DNA of 6,460 bases from Gemmatimonadota bacterium. GTDB lineage: Bacteria; Latescibacterota; UBA2968; UBA8231. The translations under genes and the position numbers were made by a program. A model generated the notes under the pieces. That model had not been told where the DNA came from. It searched no databases and saw only the letters and a program-made list of their open reading frames with translations. How positions within the stretch are numbered: the first letter of the stretch is position 1; the number at the start of each line of letters is the position of its first letter. The stretch lies in the NCBI GenBank assembly GCA_026706505.1, contig JAPOYQ010000003.1, forward strand, positions 1 to 6,460, in the 5' to 3' direction. Below, in pieces: positions 5,615 through 6,460 of the stretch.

Positions 5615-6460
5615 TTACGACGGAAAGGTGTGGAAATCTCCGGGCTGCCGGCGCGGCGGATGGCCCATGGGCCAACTGTCGGTGCCGAGGAAGTTGTGGA
5701 AATCGTCTTTCTTGCCCGCCAGCCAGTAGAACATCTGGGCGACGTCGTGCCAGTGGTGGAACTGGTCTTTGGCCGGGTGTACCTTGCCGCCGTAGAGGGC
5801 GTTTTCGAGGTCGTTGAGGTCGTCGAGGCTGAAATCGGGCTCGACGATCCAGTCCCGCTGCGGCGGCACCATGCGCCAGTAGAGGTACTTGAGCATATTG
5901 CGGATGCCCTCGGCGGTGGACGCGCCGCGTCGGTGCCAGATCGGGTAGGCGGTGATGAAAATGGTGCCCGCCGGTGCCGCGGTTGACGCGGTCCCCCTGA
6001 TCCCGCCATAGTGGCCCATAAACGGCCCGAGGTTGAAGAGAAAATGCGAGCCGGGCAGCACTTCGGTGGGGCCGAGTTCGAGGGGGGTGTCCTGAGGATA
6101 GTAGAATACCTGCAGGTGGTTGACTGCGTGGCCGTAGCGGGAGCAGCCGTCGCGGTGCCATTGCTGCGCCGGTTTGGGGCGCGTGGATCGGTGGTTGAAC
6201 ATCCAGGTCGGCAAGGCGGCGCTAGCTCCCAAGAGCGAGCGCACTGCACCGGCCGCCTGCCGGTTGAGGATCACCTCCGCGACGAACCAGTCCTCGGCCA
6301 GCAGCTTGTCGTCTTCGAATCCGCCGCTGTCGTCGGACCCGTAGGGGTGAGCGCGGATGAATTCATTCACCCGCTCATTGGTCTCCTGCGCGACGACGCC
6401 TGCGAGGATCAGGTAGCCCCGCTGACAGAATTCGAGGACCTCGGTGTCCGTCAGGGTGGG
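5615..6460 (-). CDS. Phytanoyl-CoA dioxygenase (PhyH)-like Fe(II)/2-oxoglutarate oxygenase, 5'-truncated by window edge
   Basis: The frame ends at TAA 5617-5615 and is open to the right edge, giving 281 visible residues. A GTG at 6370 is not the real start, because the 30 codons before it still read as the family's N-terminus (LTDTEVLEFCQRGYLILAGV, compare the usual LTxEEVxxFxxxGYLxL). The double-stranded beta-helix core carries the iron facial triad: His and Asp of WHRDG (codons at 6157-6155 and 6151-6149) and the distal His of WHRRG (5935-5933). The Arg eleven residues later, in GIRNML, is the expected 2-oxoglutarate-binding residue. LGPTEVLPGSH between them is typical of PhyH. Such enzymes hydroxylate, halogenate or demethylate diverse small molecules, so the phytanoyl-CoA name says little about substrate. 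After the core comes a tail of about 80 residues rich in His, Trp and Asp. It lies upstream of and probably in one operon with the dipeptidase. Confidence 0.9.
   Translation of the reverse strand, partial: PTLTDTEVLEFCQRGYLILAGVVAQETNERVNEFIRAHPYGSDDSGGFEDDKLLAEDWFVAEVILNRQAAGAVRSLLGASAALPTWMFNHRSTRPKPAQQWHRDGCSRYGHAVNHLQVFYYPQDTPLELGPTEVLPGSHFLFNLGPFMGHYGGIRGTASTAAPAGTIFITAYPIWHRRGASTAEGIRNMLKYLYWRMVPPQRDWIVEPDFSLDDLNDLENALYGGKVHPAKDQFHHWHDVAQMFYWLAGKKDDFHNFLGTDSWPMGHPPRRQPGDFHTFPS

Noticed and set aside
5592..6161. A 190-codon N-terminal extension of the dipeptidase frame
   Set aside because: It is open only because the sequence is GC-rich and overlaps the clearly conserved dioxygenase gene in another frame. 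Its residues are low-complexity Arg/Pro, and the true start has a good ribosome site at 5599-5603.
1..6460. CRISPR array, tRNA or rRNA gene, insertion sequence or phage attachment site
   Set aside because: No spaced direct repeats, cloverleaf-like segments, terminal inverted repeats with a transposase, or recombinase genes were seen by reading both strands.

Overview
The window reads as bacterial chromosomal DNA: densely packed, mostly GC-rich genes with leaderless-looking, probably cytoplasmic products and Shine-Dalgarno sites. No RNA gene, transposase, integrase, phage gene or CRISPR array is visible. The gene mix is M55 and M19 peptidases, two Gfo/Idh/MocA oxidoreductases, an aldo/keto reductase and a phytanoyl-CoA-dioxygenase-like enzyme. 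From general knowledge, this mix resembles the catabolic repertoires of uncultured marine, sponge-associated or soil lineages such as Poribacteria or Latescibacterota. That placement is a weak inference, because no marker gene is present.

Layout. (1) 1-557, plus strand: the C-terminal two thirds of a DppA-like M55 D-aminopeptidase, cut by the left edge. (2) 558-740: a gap holding a decayed stub (586-690) that keeps the N-terminal catalytic motif of a HAD-type phosphatase and then stops. (3) 741-4452, plus strand: a tight four-gene cluster with gaps of 5, 35 and 21 bases. It encodes a Gfo/Idh/MocA oxidoreductase, an unrecognised two-repeat protein, an aldo/keto reductase and a second, divergent Gfo/Idh/MocA oxidoreductase. 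(4) 4453-4535: a short AT-rich gap between convergent transcription units. (5) 6460-4536, minus strand: a PhyH-type Fe(II)/2-oxoglutarate dioxygenase, cut by the right edge, followed 23 bases later by a cytoplasmic M19 dipeptidase.

How the genes may work together. The plus-strand cluster looks like a carbohydrate (sugar, polyol or sugar-acid) oxidation module. Three NAD(P)-dependent oxidoreductases of two folds could act in turn on a polyol or modified sugar, with the two-repeat protein as an unassigned partner. The minus-strand pair couples an oxygenase to a dipeptidase and could oxidise and hydrolyse a small peptide-like or amide substrate. Peptidases that in their families act on D-amino-acid dipeptides (M55, M19) sit on both sides of the sugar cluster, but on opposite strands, so a shared pathway is only a guess. 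Base composition falls clearly from the first two genes of the cluster to the last two, which suggests that it was assembled from different sources. I did not find a clear new defence or mobile system. The best leads are the duplicated protein of unknown function, the mosaic cluster, the atypical active site of the first oxidoreductase and the PhyH-M19 pairing.
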